Source: Monilinia fructicola | Lineage: Eukaryota > Ascomycota > Leotiomycetes > Helotiales > Sclerotiniaceae | Length of the DNA stretch: 64,000 nt | Reading direction: 5' to 3' | Assembly: GCA_008692225.1 (NCBI GenBank) | Contig: VICG01000009.1 | Coordinates: forward strand, 1,860,001 to 1,924,000 | Part shown: piece after piece, positions 1-12,437 of the stretch | How positions within the stretch are numbered: the stretch's first letter is position 1 | How the letters are laid out: the number at the start of each line of letters is the position of its first letter | Made by a program: the position numbers and the translations under genes | The notes under the pieces: generated by a model | Seen by the model: only the letters and a program-made list of their open reading frames with translations | Told to the model about the DNA's origin: nothing | Database searches by the model: none

Positions 1-71
1 TATGCTATTCTGTGCCCCATTATGCATATCGTATCATCTCCCCCTATTGTATATACACTCTATACCGCTGC

Positions 72-3000
72 TTAGTCTCTGATATAAACCGGAATGCCAT
101 AAACACAGACCGCGGCCGCATTTAGATACTTTAATTTACAAGCCCCCTTCGCCTTAGCCACTGCCTCAATCAGTGACATCTTCCCGTCTCCCTCGCCATT
201 CTTCTCCTCGTCCTCCCCCATCTTATCCTTCTTGCCTCTTCCCCTACCCTTTCCACTCCCCTCCTTCTTCTCCTTCCCTTCTTCTCCATTCTTCCCCAAC
301 AAACCCCATCCCTCCAACATCTTCCCCGCGAACCGATCAATATCCCTATCCGTAACGTCCCACAGTGTCGCCACCAACGCCGCACTTCCTGCATGCATAT
401 AATGCACCGGTTGTCCCCCCAACTCAAACTCCCCGTGATCCAAGAGTGCACCACTACTACAACCCATCAAAATAGCTACTGCACATTTCTCCATCTTCCT
501 GATTTCCTTAGAACGAATAAATTGACCTCCACTTCCATGTCCAAAGTACAGGAACAAGTCTTTATTTTGTAATTCGTATTTCATTTCTTCTTCTGAGGGT
601 GCACGGTTGACGATAGCGGTCCAGGAAGGCAGTGCTTCGAGAGGGGCTTGAAAAGTGGTTTGGGTACTTTTCAGGTCGCCTTCAGGGTTCAGGATGTAAG
701 CGCCATTGTTGCGGTCGATATAATGCCCTTCTAGACCCTCGCTTGGTGTTTTATGTTGTTTGGAAATACGATCTCTAAGACATCCGAGTGAGGGTAGACG
801 AGAGACTGCTAGGCCATCCATACAAGGTAATGACTCCCATGGGAATATGTGAAGGGCTTTGTCTAAGATTAAGATAGTATGCTTTCCTTCTTCGTTCTGA
901 ACGGAGCTACGAGCAGCTTCGTGGTAACAACGAAGTGCATCATTAATTTCAATGACAATCGAATCAAAATCAATCTCCGCGTAAGCATTCAATTCCCCAT
1001 GGAATTGAAGAACATCAACCACAAAATATAGAAGGTCGGTCAGCTGCTCCGAAAAGTCACAATCATCTGCTGATGCATCACCAAGACCAACAAATAACTC
1101 GAGAATCCTGCTGTCCAATGTAACGCGAGGTCCAGAATTTCGCTTACTCTTCCTACGAGAAGGAAGGTGTTTATCGAGCACATTCTCGAAGGATTTCTGG
1201 AAACGAGCGAGCAAGTCTGACTTTCTGCTGTATTGAGAAAAAATTCCAGCAAAACCTCCTAACCATACCTTCTCAATATTCTCTAGTAGGCCTTTGAGAC
1301 GAGAATCCAATTCTTCGCGTTCTGCCCACCAAGCAAGTTTGGCATCGCGGCCTGTCCTGCTAGGTCCACTTTGTGAGTTAGCTTTCGCAGAATCAATAAT
1401 ATCCAAGAGCTCGCATTTTCCTTGTTCAAATCCAAAGACTTCTTCATCTGCATCCATGGAATTGTTTCGCCCCAAAGGTAAACGAAGTACAAACGGGCTA
1501 TGGCCAGCTTGCAACTTTGTAATGGAAAGTTCTTGACGATTCTCGCTTAGAGATATTGACAGGGCGGTCCAGGTCTTGGGTAGAATATCTATGTATTCTT
1601 TCTGGAATTTTGGGATGTCGCAGAATGACAATGAAGCCCCAAGACTCGATCGCCTTGACATAGACCCACAATCCGGCCAACGAAGATCATCAAGTTCTGG
1701 AATACAAGTCTCCTGTAAAATAACTTTACGTTCTCTGCGGAATGCAAGGGTTCGCGCAGAATCAATAGAGCAACTTGCAAGACCAGGTTGAGATTTCCCT
1801 TTTATTGGCCCTGCAGCAGAGAGCAGAATAGATACATTATTCAGGAGAGATGTTATCTTGTGCATGACAGAGATTGGGGCAACTAGGAATGCAACTGGAT
1901 AAGTTTCAACCAAAATTTCTTGAGCGCGGTGCAACTTGTCAAAAAGACTATCTGGGCCTGGACTCTTTGCTCGGCGACCACTCCTCGACGCTTGAGTTTT
2001 TCTTGGCGGTGATTGATGTCCTGAACTTGGCTTCTCGGGGTGAGCCTTGCCGCCCTTCAATGTTCCTACAACCGATGGAAAGGAGAGGGTTGAGTCTTGA
2101 AGTACAGAGTATACAGGATCAGACATCATTTGCTCCATGCATCGTACAAGTAAACATCGGGCTTCGGCAAGGCCTTGATGAACTTCATCCAGCTGACTAT
2201 TAGAGAACTTGCTTGCTTCATCTAAGAACACTTGCGCTTCGTTCTTCTTCTTCAGGCTCATTAGAGCGTCGGCTAACTGCCACAATACATTTGCTCGCAA
2301 AGAGTCCAACTGAGGGCACTCTGTGCTGACGGATGATTCCAAAGGAGTTGGGGTTTTGGAACGAACGGCAGGCTTCCGTGGAGCTGGCATTTTCTTTCGT
2401 GTAGATGTCTTTCGAGCAACTGGCACCTTTTGTTTCGATATCGTGAGCGTTTCCATTCCAGTTTCCAAGGCATCGGAAATTTCTCTTCCATCAGTATCAC
2501 CCAATTCGAGAGTCGTAAGAAATGTCGGGTCTGTGAGAGTTTTCAAAGTTTTGTTCGCTTCTTCCAAACATGCAATTTCTGCTTTACGATCTCCAAGCAT
2601 TCCACGAAGACGGCCCACCTGACATGCAGCAGCCACTGAACTTTTGCTCTTGGTACCATTCTTATACAGTTGCTCTGCGTCCATAAGGAAACTGGTGCCC
2701 TTATCTAGGTTCCCAGCCTTAGTCCAAATGCTTCCAAGTGTAGCTAAAGCTATTGCCGTTTGCCCATCGAAATTAAATGTTTTGATAAGTTGATGGGCTT
2801 GTTCTCCATAATGTAAGGTCTCCTGGAAAAGTCCATGATGAGCGTAAAGGTTAGATAAGTGGATCAGCCCATGGAAGAGAGGGCCAACTAGAGGCCAAAA
2901 TCCGATCCCTGATGGGCTGTCTTGAGGTTGAGGCTCTTGTGCTATTTTATTTGTAGAGATATCTAGTTTGGAGAGATCATCTGTCACTTTCTCCGGGCCC

Positions 3001-6000
3001 TCTTTGGGCTCGGCCGCTAATTTCTTTCTGCGCAGGATTGCTTCAGTGGTAGCCCATGCGCGCCTAAGCAACCTAACGCTCTGTTTGGCATGAATAAGGG
3101 CGGATTCTGAGCCTCCCTGTTCAATCGCAAGCATTGATCGAATGAGGGAGGCTTTAGCAACAACACAATTCAGTCGAGTCTTTTCTTGAAGACTAAGTGG
3201 CGATTTATCTCCTTCTATTTCTTTTCGCTCCAGGATGAAGGCTCCTTCAGCGCACTCTAAGTGGAATTGACTACGGACTGTTAGTGGAATAGTGAAGATC
3301 AAGATTTGGAGACATACCATTTCTCAAGGTTTCCAAGAGCTAACATATATTGCGAGTACGCAATATGAAGGTCTGTCTTAGCTCCAAGATCGCTGCGCAA
3401 ACTATGGCTTTGCGCTTTATCCAATGCCAACCCAGCTTTTCCAGAATATCCAAGTTCTAGCCATGAGAGACCCAGGGCGCTGTAAGTTGAAACAAGGTCA
3501 TTGTGACCATATGTTTCACAAAGCAGTTCATTATAGTCGGCAATGAGTCGAAGAATTACAAGCTTATCAGTCTCAAGACCTCTCATTTCCATGAAATTGG
3601 CAAGTGATTGTAGATGAAGCATGAGCTGTGGAATGTTTTCGATACGAAGCTGTAAAGCTGCAAGATTTCCGGCTTCATTGCGTATGTTCCGCCAGTTTAT
3701 GATGCTGTTATTAAGATTTCGGATGCTGATTTGATCCTTTTGGAGCTCCACTATACTCATAGCCATAGCCACCCAATGTCTTAGGTAGCCCGCTAGACCA
3801 GAATCTTGAGAAGCCTCGACATCGACAGACTTCGTCATAAGCGATTTGAGTGTATCAAGCATAGAACCGTCTTGTTGTATATTGTGCGAATGTTGGAAGA
3901 TGGTCATCACACGCAGTCTACGAACGGGGTAATGATTCAAGTCGTACAAAGATAGCAAATTCTCAAACACTTTGCTTTTCAAATCCAAAGCAACCGAAGT
4001 AGGGTTAGTAAGGCCAGTCAAAATGTCCAATTCATGCTCAAGAACAGCACCCTTCTGCTCATCCGTCCAGGAAACACCAAAGAGCCAAGGCTCGGGAGAA
4101 ATATCCGGGTGATTCAGGTATACCTTTACCAAAGATTGTATTGTTCGAGCAAGAACTGATGCATCATCACTACATTCCCAGGCTTTGCGAATCGACAAGC
4201 TTTTGGCACTGTCGACAACCTTGCATAAGACACCGTTTTCTACCGTTTCATCTCGTAGCATTAAAAGAGCTTTGAAGAGTTCGTCAAACCGACCCATGGA
4301 TTTAGAAAGATCTGCCATGCGCTCCAGTTTCATGGATATAAGGCCGGCATTCCTCTCCGGTAAAGGCCTCGATTTGAGGCAGTCAATTGACCTTCGAAGT
4401 ACCACTCGTGCGTGCGAATTATCCTTGCTAAGGTCGGCATTGCGACGTATTTCAAGAAAATACATAAAATAGAGATTGGAAATTTTGATATAACACTGTG
4501 TCGCATTGAAATTTTCGTCTTCCATAGAAACAATTTCAAGCCGGTTCAATAACGCAAGACAGTCTTGTAGCAAAGAATCCATATGCTCCCATGGTGATGT
4601 CTCTTGTTTAAGAAGTAGTTTGACTAGATATAATGCAGAATCAATGGCATAGACAGATGGTTTGGTAATGAATTTTCTGCGTTGCTCGAATCGCACAACA
4701 TCCTTACTCGAGGCACTATCATCTGGTTTCTTACCGATGTATCGAAGTGATAGTCGAGGGCACAACGAAACGAGAGATTCACACATTCGACGAACTTCCG
4801 GCGAGAGACTGTTGGCCGCATCAAGTCCTGGTTCAGATGCAGGTTTTGAATAAGCAGTAATAGCAGCTCTCCTTGCCGACGAAACCTCTATCAATAAATC
4901 CTCGATTTCAGATGCTTCCCCCTTAAACGGCTGTTCCAGTACATCTAGCAGCTCCATCAAAAGCTTTTCCGTACCAACGTATGAAGGATCTCGTAGAGTG
5001 AGAGAAACTAGGCGAGCCGTAAGAGCACTGTTTCTAGCATTGGAGTCCGCTTTCTGATCAAGGAGATTTCGGACCAATACAATCCATTCAATGGCTTTGT
5101 TAATGAGATTGGCCTCTTTCGACAGGGAGCCCAACAAACGATATATTCCCATCAAAGCTGATGCTGACTTTAACCCGACCGTCTCATATTTCAATGATGC
5201 TTTCTGGAGAGCCGAAAATGCATCGGAGCATCTTGTATAGACCTTAGTAGCCTCACTTTGACTTCGTCGAGCGTAAGCCTGAGCACACCGAAGGAAAGGA
5301 TCAAAGATATCCTTTTCGACATCTCCTTTATGATTCGCGAGTTTCCACCATGATAAGCGTACATCGAGGGCCAATACTTGTAACGCAAATGCCGCATGTG
5401 GTATTATGCTAACTTTGCAATCCAACGCGGTGGCATCCTCTGACGTGGAGACGCTTGGACTCATGGATAGAAGCATATCGGATAAAGTTTGAAGTTGGCG
5501 CGCGATCTTGCTCACCTGGGCTGAATCCTCAGCAGCTCTTAAAAGGAGCCTTACGGGCGAGGATGCATACCCAGGCTTTAGAAATGGCATAGCAGCTTCG
5601 ATGGGCTTAGGCTTTCGCGAGGCAATCATAAGCCTTAATACCTGTAGCTGAGTTGTGATCACTAGGCCTAACTTTGCACCGGTTACTGTGGTTTCCCCAA
5701 AATCTAAAAGCTCTGCCAAATTCTGTGGTGTTGCAACGGAAGCAGTTTCTTTGGCTGCTGATGCGCTCTTCCCTCCAATCTCCAAGTCCAGTCGTCGCTT
5801 CAAGATCCTAAGCTCTTTAGTAGCCAAATCCTCTAGTCCAAGTGCCAGTAACTTTCCAACCAAAACAGACATTCCATTTTCAAGCTGTAGTGGTGGCATA
5901 GTAAGTCCAGTGGCGTTGGCGAGTTGGAATCCCCGTAGACATAGAAATGCGGCTCTGGCGCATTCTGCAACCGACCGAACTCCAGGAGAACATGTTGGGC

Positions 6001-6511
6001 TTGAGGATACGGATCTGTCTCGTGTTTTTGATATATTGGGTGAGCTGGAAACTCGATTCAACGCTCGTGGTTGTAACGGTGCTTGAGGAACTGAGCTTGA
6101 TCGCCGAAGACCTTTGCGAGCTGCTGCTTTCTCTTTGGTTGTTGGTGCCTTTCGGAGCTGCGGCGGTGTCTTAATTGCTTCTGTCAAAGCCTTCAGGGTA
6201 TTATTGACAACTTCAGTCGCCAGTGTGAATTTTTCTTTGGGTGACAGCGGTTCCGTATGTTCGTTTACGTTTGCATTTTCCTTATCTGCCTCGTTGACTC
6301 TGGATCGCGATGTAGGAGCCCGAGTTGTGCTTTTTTTCGTGGGTTTCGCAGTCGCTTTGGGAACTGGCTTTGAGTTTCCAGGAGCACTTGGGGTAACGTT
6401 CGTCTTAGAAGATAATAAGTCACTTAGCAAAGTGACGGTTGCTGGAGTGCATGTTGTTGTCGAGGATATAGCGGCGCGCACAGCATCCGCGGATTGCTGT
6501 GATGTATTCAT
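72..6511 (-). CDS. ESP1: Separase (ESP1/Cut1/BimB family), caspase-like cysteine protease
   Basis: Protease that cleaves the cohesin kleisin at anaphase, held inactive by securin (family knowledge). Two exons: 6511-3318 and 3270-72, with a 47-bp GT-AG intron at 3271-3317. This acceptor is the one that keeps frame and gives 2130 residues, long but normal for the family. The C-terminal peptidase C50 domain is clear. FGHGSGGQ holds the catalytic His (about residue 1976) and MGCSSG the catalytic Cys (about 2002); the 26-residue spacing matches human separase. The N-terminal two thirds is a helical, TPR-like solenoid preceded by a basic, Ser/Thr/Lys-rich, probably disordered segment (residues 20-180). 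A Lys/Glu/Gly-rich insert of about 40 residues (about 2055-2096) interrupts the end of the protease domain. No frame damage. It is divergent from the mitochondrial gene at 6817. Confidence 0.95.
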
Positions 6512-6816
6512 TATGATAGAAATTCTGTCAAGAAAGAAACAGTATTATTGGTACTTAGACATTATTCCAAAAAAAAGCGAAAGAGAACAATTGATGTCGT
6601 TTGTGAGTGATGTAAAGAATCAATCAATCTCCATCATCGAAATCAAAAAACGAGGGCCCCTGTTGACTTTTGTTTCCTAGGCAACCATAAACAAAAAAGT
6701 TTCGGTTCATCCCACGCGGGGCCAGCCCGCCTATGGCAATTCAAATTTTACAACTTGAACACCCACCGTTAATTAGTTATCGCATCAAGACAACAACTCT
6801 CCGTCATTCAGCTACA
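6512..6816. promoter_or_regulatory. Divergent intergenic region, separase / mitochondrial protein
   Basis: About 305 bp separate the two divergent start codons, so it must carry both promoters. It is AT-rich with a short GC-rich patch near 6710-6730. No convincing TATA box stands out. An in-frame upstream ATG lies at 6733 for the rightward gene. Confidence 0.5.
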
Positions 6817-7455
6817 ATGAATAAAACAATAATAACTCGAAGGCTGTTTGCTGCGCCAGCCGCTCTCCGAACTACACTTCTTCAGCCACGATTATTTTCC
6901 CCTCAGGTTCGCCCATATGCCGTTCAAAGCATCACCCAGCCATCGTTCTGGGCGAACATGATCCCTAAACCATTTCGAAAGAGCGAACGAGCTGTAAGCA
7001 AAAAGCCGAAATCGAAAGATTGGAATCCCGCGACATTCTTCATATGGATCTTTCTTCTGATAGGATCCATGTCTATTCAGATGATCGCATTACGAAATGA
7101 ACATGCAACCTTTAGTCGGCGCGCAGATGCAAAGATTGGGGTTTTGAAAGAGATTATTCAGAGAATAAGGAACGGAGAAAAACCTGACGTGGAAGCACTT
7201 CTCGGAGTTGGGGATCGAGAGCAGGAACGTGAATGGGAAGAAGGTATACTATATATCATTTTATTCTTGATTTATTGTTCTAATTTTTGGTTGGATGAAG
7301 TATTACAAGAAATCGAACGAGAAGACGCGGGATCACAACAGTCTTCGACACAGGCACCAAAACCTGGAAATGTTACTATCCCAGAAACAAGAGAAAAGGC
7401 TACTGAACTTCCGAAGTACAAGAGCAAGAGTACTGGACCCTCGGGGTTCTATTGA
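6817..7455 (+). CDS. Small mitochondrial membrane protein of unknown function
   Basis: Exons 6817-7243 and 7301-7455 with a 57-bp intron (7244-7300) give 193 residues. The intron length is a multiple of three, so it also reads through. I chose the ATG at 6817, not the in-frame one at 6733, because the protein then opens with a textbook mitochondrial presequence: rich in Arg, Ala, Leu and lacking acidic residues (MNKTIITRRLF...). One hydrophobic segment follows at about residues 73-90 (FFIWIFLLIGSM). After it comes a charged helical region, then a Ser/Pro-rich tail. This layout resembles fungal DUF5321-type inner-membrane proteins (from memory, unverified). It ends 52 bp from the convergent sirtuin stop. 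Confidence 0.75.
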   Translation: MNKTIITRRLFAAPAALRTTLLQPRLFSPQVRPYAVQSITQPSFWANMIPKPFRKSERAVSKKPKSKDWNPATFFIWIFLLIGSMSIQMIALRNEHATFSRRADAKIGVLKEIIQRIRNGEKPDVEALLGVGDREQEREWEEGILYIILFLIYCSNFWLDEVLQEIEREDAGSQQSSTQAPKPGNVTIPETREKATELPKYKSKSTGPSGFY

Positions 7456-7507
7456 AAAAAATATCTGTACAACAAAGGTGGTCTATTATACAAGATTGAT
7501 GTATTTT

Positions 7508-8918
7508 CTACGATAGCATATCCTTGAACATACTGCTATTTTTCTGGCGTTCTTCGTAGGGAGTCGAAATGTCTTTTTTGGACGTGAAGCCGATCCGGTT
7601 CAATTGATCAACAAGTGCGGGTAGAACTATGTCGGTTCCTAGTTCGGCCCTGACGCCATATTCTCCAGTTTGTCCACCAGGAAGATTTTCAAAGAAGGTC
7701 TCTTCACCTCTGACCCCGCCTAAATTGAGAACTGCAATCGGCATACCTCTCTCTTGAGCACGTCGTGCTAACCTCCAGGCCGAGTAAGTAGCAAGAGAAG
7801 TTCCCAATACTAGCAACCTGCCGGAGTCATCTATCGCTTTTTCAGCAGCTTCCTTTACCTGCGCATTTATGCTCTCCCCAAACATGACTACAGCGGGCTT
7901 CAATATACCCGCTGTACTTGTCGCTTTCCACGCTCCCTCATGATCAACTTCCACAATCGATTGCGATCCATCTTTCAATATTGGAGGATTTTCAAGACAA
8001 TGAGGGCATGCCGGGTATCTGAAGGTGTCATATGGTGCTCCGGGCACGTCAACGTCTCCATCAGGATTTGCTTTCATGCCTTTTGCTCGACGGTCTTCTG
8101 GATCTTCGGTATTCAAAGCCCCAGATTCAAGTATTTTCAGCCAAAAATGCCGCCCATGCTGGATTTAATCTTGCTAAAGATTCTTGAAAAATGTCTCGAG
8201 GTAAGTCTTTTCGGCAGGTGACGCACGTCAAAGCTCGAAGATATCCATGAAGTTCCACAGTTGCCAAATTTGGGTGTGCCTCGGAGTGAAATGAATCAAC
8301 ATTCTGTGTAATCACCCGTCTTACAATATTCATGTCCGCGAGGTCTTTAATGGCATAATGAGTGGGGTTAGGCTTGGCTTTGTGTAAATTCGTCCATCCT
8401 AGGAAACTCCTCGCCCAGTATCTTCGACGTGCCTGGTCACTTGCAAGAAATTCATGGTAGTAAACAGGTCGATATGATTTGTTTAGCACATATGTGCCTT
8501 TCGAGCCTCGACTGCAGAAGATTAAGAATTAGCCATTGTCCACGCAATGCGAGTCTTGGCATTGGAACATATGTCAAGTCCCGGGTGTTTGAATGTAACA
8601 TCGCATGTCATGATATCCCCTGCCCGTTAAATAAGAAGCTCCTCGGCAGGTGGTACTTCTTTTCTCGCAGAGGATGAAACGATATGCTGAATATAACAGA
8701 GCCAGTATACTCACTAATCTGCCAATCCCGAAGCCACAGAAATACCGGCCCCTGATAGAAACTACCGTTGATTGTGGATCTGCAACCCCTTCTGGAAGGT
8801 TGTGTGAAGGCGGGGCAGTGAGGAATCTCGAGATGGCGGCTATAGCCCCTGGTAAGGAGTTTGCACTTCGTGGAATGATTGATGGAGGGGGCAATGGACC
8901 CGTATAGGGTATTCTCAT
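7508..8918 (-). CDS. SIRT4-type (class II) sirtuin, frame broken by two +1 indels
   Basis: NAD-dependent deacylase/ADP-ribosyltransferase family, probably mitochondrial or nuclear. Exons 8918-8715 and 8511-7508 with an intron at 8512-8714 (203 bp, longer than its neighbours). Start chosen at the MRIPYTGPLPPP opening, as I recall it from fungal homologues. Visible motifs: the NAD loop GAGISVASGLADYRG (across the intron), TQNVDS, ELHGYL with the catalytic His, and two zinc Cys pairs (CVTC, CPHC). Two extra bases break the frame: one in the AAA at 8759-8761 just before GAGIS, one in the T-run at 8134-8137. Without both, the CDS is 1206 nt (401 residues) and every motif is in register. It may be a pseudogene, but sequencing error is likelier. 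Confidence 0.88.
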
Positions 8919-10498
8919 AAGGGGTTTTCGCATTGAATAATCATGGGGTCTAGCATATAGACACGCGTTCAAATAGATGGAAGATTATTTTACATAGGCC
9001 GATAAATAAGTATTGTACGGTACGGTACGGTACTGTCTGTACAAGTACAAATACTAGTAAAGCGGATGAATGAAAACCAAGATATATATGGGCGTCATAA
9101 CTCGATGATAGACCAGGCTATAGTTTATTAGTGGATTTACCCAGGTGCGTAGTAGTCAATGTAACTTATGCAAGGCTGTATATGCTACCTAGGTATACAG
9201 AGTATATATAATTATTATTAGTAAGGCTATCATGAATAGATTACCTAGGTATGTACGGAGTAGTAGAGTAGTACGATAGATCATGGACATCCATGGATAT
9301 GATAACCTTCCTACAGAGCAGTCTGTCGTAACCGCCATGAGCTTACGTAAGGATAAAGGTTCGGCTGAAGTAAGCAAGTGCAGTATGTACCTAGGGTAGT
9401 ACTTACTATAGTATACCTAGGTAGCTGCCTCATGCTTTATTGTGAATGCCTGAATGCAACAGGCAGATCTTTAGATAATAACCAGAAGAGGAAATTCCGA
9501 ATTAGGTAATAATGGAAGCAAGTACTACCTTACCTAGTAGGCAAGGGAGGCAAGATGGGTAGGTAGACCAAATCATAAAGATACGGAGTAAATCTTTTAG
9601 CTCCAAGGTTTCTTCACTTCCATATTGGAAGTTCTCATATACTCCGTAAAACCTTACACCCAACAGTAACAATCTCGACGAGTCGATGTGCAATTCATCC
9701 AAAGGCCACGCAAGAGCCAAGATATATCGTTGGTTGGAGAGATGGGACGGTGACATTCTCGCCATGCAATTTTCAAAACAGTCCACCAACCATTTACAAA
9801 TCGCTCTTCAATCACTGGCTACCTACCCGTCTCCAGGGCTACCTAGATAGTTCAAAGGGTTCATATCCAGAGAATCGTCGTCATGTAGGAAGGTCGGCTT
9901 GCGAATCCATTATGCAGTGTAAATTTAACCTTACGAAGACCTACCAGGACGGACCTGGGTGAAAGACTTCACTCCACATACGTGCCATTGGCAGTAGAAC
10001 GAACGTACGTAGTAGGTAGCCCAAGGTAGGTCAAGTACTTCCAAGTTGCCCAGGTGCTTTCCAAATGTGTCCAAAATGGATCCAAATCAGTCCAAACTCC
10101 CTTCACCTGCGACTGTAATGAATGATAAGCCAACCAAAAAAAAGAATGAAATATTAGACATTATATTTCACACCTCACACTTCACACACTTCACATCTCA
10201 CATTTCCACTTTAAGCTTACCTACTTACCTCTACCTACCTATGAGATGCTCTCCTTTCCCTTCCCCTACCCATCCCATCCTCGAGTATACCCGACCCTTG
10301 AATGACTAACCTGGTCTCTAAAAACTACTCCTTGTCAAGTACGAAAGTACCTTCAATGAACACCTAAAAGGGTGTATACTGTACTGTATACTACTCCAGC
10401 TATACCTGACTATACTAAACGAGCAGGATATTGTCCGGTGGGATAATCCATTTTTTCATTATTGTGCCCTTGAAATAAATAATAATAATAAATTATTT
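8919..10498. other. Intergenic region rich in CCTAGGTA and TACGGAGTA motifs
   Basis: Divergent region between the sirtuin and the CDF transporter, with no supportable gene. It holds a GTACG microsatellite (9015-9033), several ACCTAGGTA palindromes (about 9188, 9243, 9412) and three copies of the 9-mer TACGGAGTA/TACTCCGTA (9254-9262, 9582-9590, 9640-9648). Near 10060-10100 TCCAAA recurs four times within 40 bp. The right edge is CT-rich with CTACCTACC runs, probably the CDF promoter. Confidence 0.6.
9015..9033. repeat. GTACG microsatellite
   Basis: Nearly four head-to-tail copies of a GTACG unit in the sirtuin/CDF intergenic region. Confidence 0.8.
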
Positions 10499-11991
10499 AT
10501 GTCCATGATTCTTCATTGTTTTCCCCATGGACGCTCGTTAAGGCCTGTCGTCACACTGGGGCTTAAGTCGAACATAAGGACACCTCAATATCAAATTGCC
10601 CGAGTATTGCAGACTGCCGCTTTCGATTCACCCTACTCAATTACAATAGTACTAAAAGCTCACAACATTCCTCTCCATTCCCTTCCAAAACTTCAGTCTC
10701 TCTCCGATAACTTCAATCCCCGACTGAGATCAATGGCGGCCCTTACAACTACTCAAACCCGCTCACACGCGGGTCACTCTCATCACCATCATCACCATCA
10801 TGATAACACATACCTTACGTCGACGAACAAGAACGATGCGGGTGTGAGGATTACTCGCATTGGACTTTACTCAAACTTGGGTATGGCGGTTGCCAAAGGG
10901 GTAGGGGGGTATATGTTCAACTCTCAAGCAATGTTGGCAGATGCATGGCACAGTGTCACCGATCTTGCCAGTGACATTCTGACATTGGCGACGGTCTCAT
11001 GGAGTCTCAAACCCCCTACGGAGCTCTTCCCAACTGGTTTTGGAAAGGTAGAAAGCTTAGGGTCCTTGGGTGTCAGTGGCATGCTTCTCTTTGGAGGGAT
11101 GTTCATGTGCTTGAATAGTTCCGAGATACTATATGCGCATTTCTTTTTGGATGCCCATGCGGCCGCGGAAGTCGCTGCACACGCACATGGTCACAGTCAT
11201 AGTCACAGTCATGGGGCGTCACTCCCCAGTTTACACGCTGCCTGGTTAGCTGCCGGTACAATCGTCGTCAAGGAATACCTATACCAAGCAAGTAAGTTGG
11301 ACATTGGAGCATCTTTCGTTGACTTGTCATATGCTGACTTAGACCTCCACAGCGATGAAAGTAGCACGAGAAAGAAAGAGTTCGGTCCTGGCCAGTAATG
11401 CAATCCATCACAGAGTAGACTCCCTCACCGGCATCGTTACCCTTTTCGCGATTCTTGGCGCAAATTTTCTACACGAGGCAGCTTGGTTAGACCCTGTTGG
11501 AGGGTTCCTCATATCATTGCTCGTTATCAAAGGCCGGATGGGGTAACACTATATCAGCGCTATATGAATTGGCAGATAGGGGCATTGACTCTGAGGTCAA
11601 GGAGTCTATTACAAAGGCAGTTAAGAAGAGTCTCCTCAACTTGACGGAAGGATCAGAAGTGGAATTACGGGAGGTTGAGGGTGTTAAGTCTGGACAAAAC
11701 TATCTGGTAGAGCTCCAACTTGCTGTGCCCAAAGCATGGACAGTTGAAGACGTTAGAAAGGTGGAGGACAGTGTCAGGCAAATGGTTGGCTCCAAGGTCC
11801 GAGGTGTTCGACGAGTGAAAGTACGTTTCGTACCAAAGGATGAAGCTAAACCCTCTCTCTTCGACGAGTTCATCAGTGGAGATGTGAGTCCAAGAGAGAG
11901 CCCTGAACCTGAAGAGCATGATCACGATCACGATCACGACCATAACGGACATACGCATGACCATGACCATGACAACAAGAAAACATTATAG
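10499..11991 (+). CDS. MMT1: MMT-type cation diffusion facilitator (mitochondrial metal transporter), one +1 indel
   Basis: CDF-family divalent metal carrier, closest in memory to yeast Mmt1/Mmt2 (mitochondrial iron). Exons 10499-11291 and 11353-11991 with a 61-bp intron at 11292-11352. An N-terminal extension of about 80 residues could be a presequence; it is followed by a run of seven His. Motifs: LADAWHSVTDL in TM2 and NAIHHRVDSLTG in TM5, giving the H/D metal-site pairs. HGHSHSHSHG forms a His loop, and the cytosolic C-terminal domain ends in an Asp-His-rich tail. One extra G in the GG at 11532-11533 breaks the frame between LLVIK and AGWGNTISALYEL. Without it the CDS is 1431 nt, 476 residues. 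The frame break falls just after the last TM segment. Confidence 0.88.
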
Positions 11992-12437
11992 AAGATCTGT
12001 TCATAAAGCATCATGTGGAGTTTGCATGGATGGAACTGTAATTGGCGTTAGGAATTGGGCGGTAAGACTGATGGATAAGTCTTTGAAAGAAGCAACTTGG
12101 CGTTGGGGGTGATATACTTGACGAGATTGTACTCTATACAGTGTACAACAATATATAGAAACATTTGATGGAAGTTGTGTGTCCTGCTCTTGATTGGTGC
12201 GCATGTATTCACCCGAACCACTTGAATTTGTGGTTTTCATTTAGGCTAAATACGCATGCTATCCCCACGCCTACTTTTACTAATCGTCCATTTCCCCATA
12301 TAACCCCACGACAGAGGCAGGTCCGATTGTTTCTACTCCGTATGTGTATGCAAACATTTTGTTCCTTCATAGGTCTAGTTGTTGTTACTGATACATTGCA
12401 ATATCATATCTGTCAAATTCGGAATTGAAATCTCAAC
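11992..12437. promoter_or_regulatory. Short intergenic region upstream of xylulose kinase
   Basis: 446 bp between two co-oriented genes. It holds the CDF 3' end and the kinase promoter, plus one TACTCCGTA at 12334-12342. No clear TATA box. Confidence 0.4.

Noticed and set aside
8748..8761. A 14-nt GT...AG segment in the sirtuin that would restore the frame if spliced
   Set aside because: Far below any workable intron size. A single extra base also restores the frame and keeps the TVVLSGAGIS motif.
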